From Armatimonadota bacterium (lineage in GTDB: Bacteria > Sysuimicrobiota > Sysuimicrobiia > Sysuimicrobiales > VGFF01): a stretch of DNA of 14,947 nt. The notes below the pieces were generated by a model. The model did not search any database. It saw only the letters and a list, made by a program, of their open reading frames with translations, and had not been told where the DNA came from. Positions within the stretch are counted from its first letter, which is position 1. Each line of letters begins with the position of its first letter. Positions 14,140 through 14,947 of this stretch are shown one piece after another. The position numbers and the translations under genes were made by a program. The DNA lies in contig VGFF01000049.1 of the NCBI GenBank assembly GCA_016868955.1, positions 1 through 14,947 on the forward strand, read 5' to 3'.

Positions 14140-14233
14140 CGGCGTCGCGCGGCGGGTCGAGACGCAAGCCGGCGCCGAGGTAGCGGGCGGGGCGCTGCTC
14201 GTCGAGATCGAGGCCCTGCCGGCGCCGGACTAA
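14138..14233 (+). pseudogene. C-terminal tail of a biotinyl (biotin carboxyl carrier) domain
   Basis: In the frame one base back from the carboxyltransferase, 31 codons end at TAA 14231-14233 and read AGVARRVETQAGAEV followed by AGGALLVEIEAL. This is the pattern of the second half of a biotinyl domain (GxVxxVxVxxGxxVxxGxxLVEIE). The upstream half with the biotinylated MKM lysine is absent. It starts exactly where the carboxyltransferase similarity ends, so the two fragments meet near 14131-14146 within GC-rich repeats of GGCCGGCG type. Carboxyltransferase, biotin carboxylase and carrier genes are commonly neighbours, so one deletion could have removed everything between. The match is by eye on 31 residues. 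Confidence 0.55.
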
Positions 14234-14264
14234 TCCCCGCCACGCGGGAGAAGGAGGATCGCCG

Positions 14265-14947
14265 GTGTCCGCGGAGCGGAAACCGCATTTCCGAACGCAC
14301 GGCAACATCGACGTAGGCGCCGTCTATGGGCCCGACGACGGGTTCGACCTCGACCGGGATCTCGGAGAACCGGGCGCGTTTCCGTTCACGCGCGGGATCC
14401 ACCCGACGATGTACCGCGGCCGATTGTGGACGATGCGGCAGTACGCCGGCTACGCGACCGCCGAGGAATCCAACCGCCGCTACCGTTACCTGCTCGCCCA
14501 GGGGCAGACGGGCCTCAGCGTCGCCTTCGATCTGCCGACGCAGATGGGGTACGACTCCGACCATCCCGTCGCGGAAGCGGAGGTCGGCAAAGTCGGCGTC
14601 GCGATCGACTCCCTCGCCGACATGGAAGTCCTGCTCGACGGCATCCCCTTGGACACGGTTTCGATCTCGATGACCATCAACGCCACGGCCAGCGTGCTGC
14701 TCGCCATGGTCATCGCGACCGCCGAGCGGCAGGGGGTTCCCGTCGAGAAGCTCGAGGGCACGACGCAAAACGACATCCTCAAGGAGTACGTCGCCCGCGG
14801 CACCTACATCTACCCGCCGCGGCCGTCGCTGCGTCTGATCACCGACATGTTCGCGTTCTGCGCTGATCGCCTGCCGCGCTGGAACCCCATCTCGATCTCC
14901 GGCTATCACATCCGCGAGGCCGGTTGCACCGCCGTCCAGGAGGTCGC
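14265..14947 (+). CDS. mcmA: Methylmalonyl-CoA mutase large (catalytic) subunit, N-terminal part
   Basis: The enzyme uses adenosylcobalamin to interconvert (R)-methylmalonyl-CoA and succinyl-CoA. The visible 227 residues are the start of the TIM-barrel domain: PFTRGIHPTMYRGRLWTMRQYAG, LAQGQTGLSVAFDLPTQMGY, SISMTINATAS, TTQNDILKEYVARGTYIYPP and ISISGYHIREAG. Residues that separate methylmalonyl- from isobutyryl-CoA mutases are of the methylmalonyl type: Tyr60 in RQYAG (equivalent to Tyr89 of the Propionibacterium enzyme) and Arg178, ten residues after the Gln of TQNDIL (equivalent to Arg207). His215 matches the catalytic His244. GTG 14265 has AAGGAGGA 6 bases upstream. The gene is cut by the window edge, so the presence of a B12 domain is unknown. 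Confidence 0.94.
   Translation, partial: MSAERKPHFRTHGNIDVGAVYGPDDGFDLDRDLGEPGAFPFTRGIHPTMYRGRLWTMRQYAGYATAEESNRRYRYLLAQGQTGLSVAFDLPTQMGYDSDHPVAEAEVGKVGVAIDSLADMEVLLDGIPLDTVSISMTINATASVLLAMVIATAERQGVPVEKLEGTTQNDILKEYVARGTYIYPPRPSLRLITDMFAFCADRLPRWNPISISGYHIREAGCTAVQEV

Overview
This is a gene-dense, high-GC bacterial window with no tRNA, rRNA, CRISPR array or insertion sequence that I can see. Gene content (Nuo complex I with fixCX behind it, plant-type threonine synthase, family 4 uracil-DNA glycosylase, molybdenum-hydroxylase subunits, GerMN lipoprotein-like gene, methylmalonyl-CoA mutase) suggests an aerobic or facultative, probably uncultivated non-proteobacterial lineage such as Eremiobacterota, Chloroflexota, Rokubacteria or a similar group. 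That placement is inference from gene content only.

Layout. Positions 1-4658 (+) carry the end of an apparent nuoL, then nuoM, nuoN, fixC and fixX, tightly packed as one respiratory operon that feeds electrons to quinone. lgt (lipoprotein diacylglyceryl transferase) faces it on the minus strand (4673-5449). From 5480 a plus-strand promoter leads into a SAM-I (S-box) riboswitch with a visible antiterminator/terminator switch, followed by thrB, thrC, a GNAT acetyltransferase and a family 4 uracil-DNA glycosylase with an unusual C-terminal extension. Minus-strand genes coxS and coxM (9403-10862) encode the [2Fe-2S] and FAD subunits of a CO-dehydrogenase-like molybdenum hydroxylase. The large catalytic subunit coxL is missing from the slot between them; only about 100 bases remain, looking like a deletion scar. 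From 11007 (+) come ligA, a GerMN-domain protein, a truncated acyl-CoA carboxylase carboxyltransferase gene joined to the last 31 codons of what looks like a biotinyl carrier protein, and the start of methylmalonyl-CoA mutase, which runs off the window.

How the genes work together. NuoLMN and FixCX belong to energy-conserving electron entry. ThrB and ThrC convert homoserine to threonine, here apparently under SAM control, which is unexpected and may point to O-phosphohomoserine serving methionine synthesis. The carboxylase/mutase block would interconvert propionyl-CoA, methylmalonyl-CoA and succinyl-CoA, but its carboxylase part is broken as read.

The most notable points are the SAM riboswitch on thrBC and two apparent internal deletions (coxL, and carboxylase/biotin carrier). 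The deletions may be real gene loss or assembly collapse. No gene-free stretch exceeds 300 bases; the longest, 5450-5705, is filled by the promoter and riboswitch.
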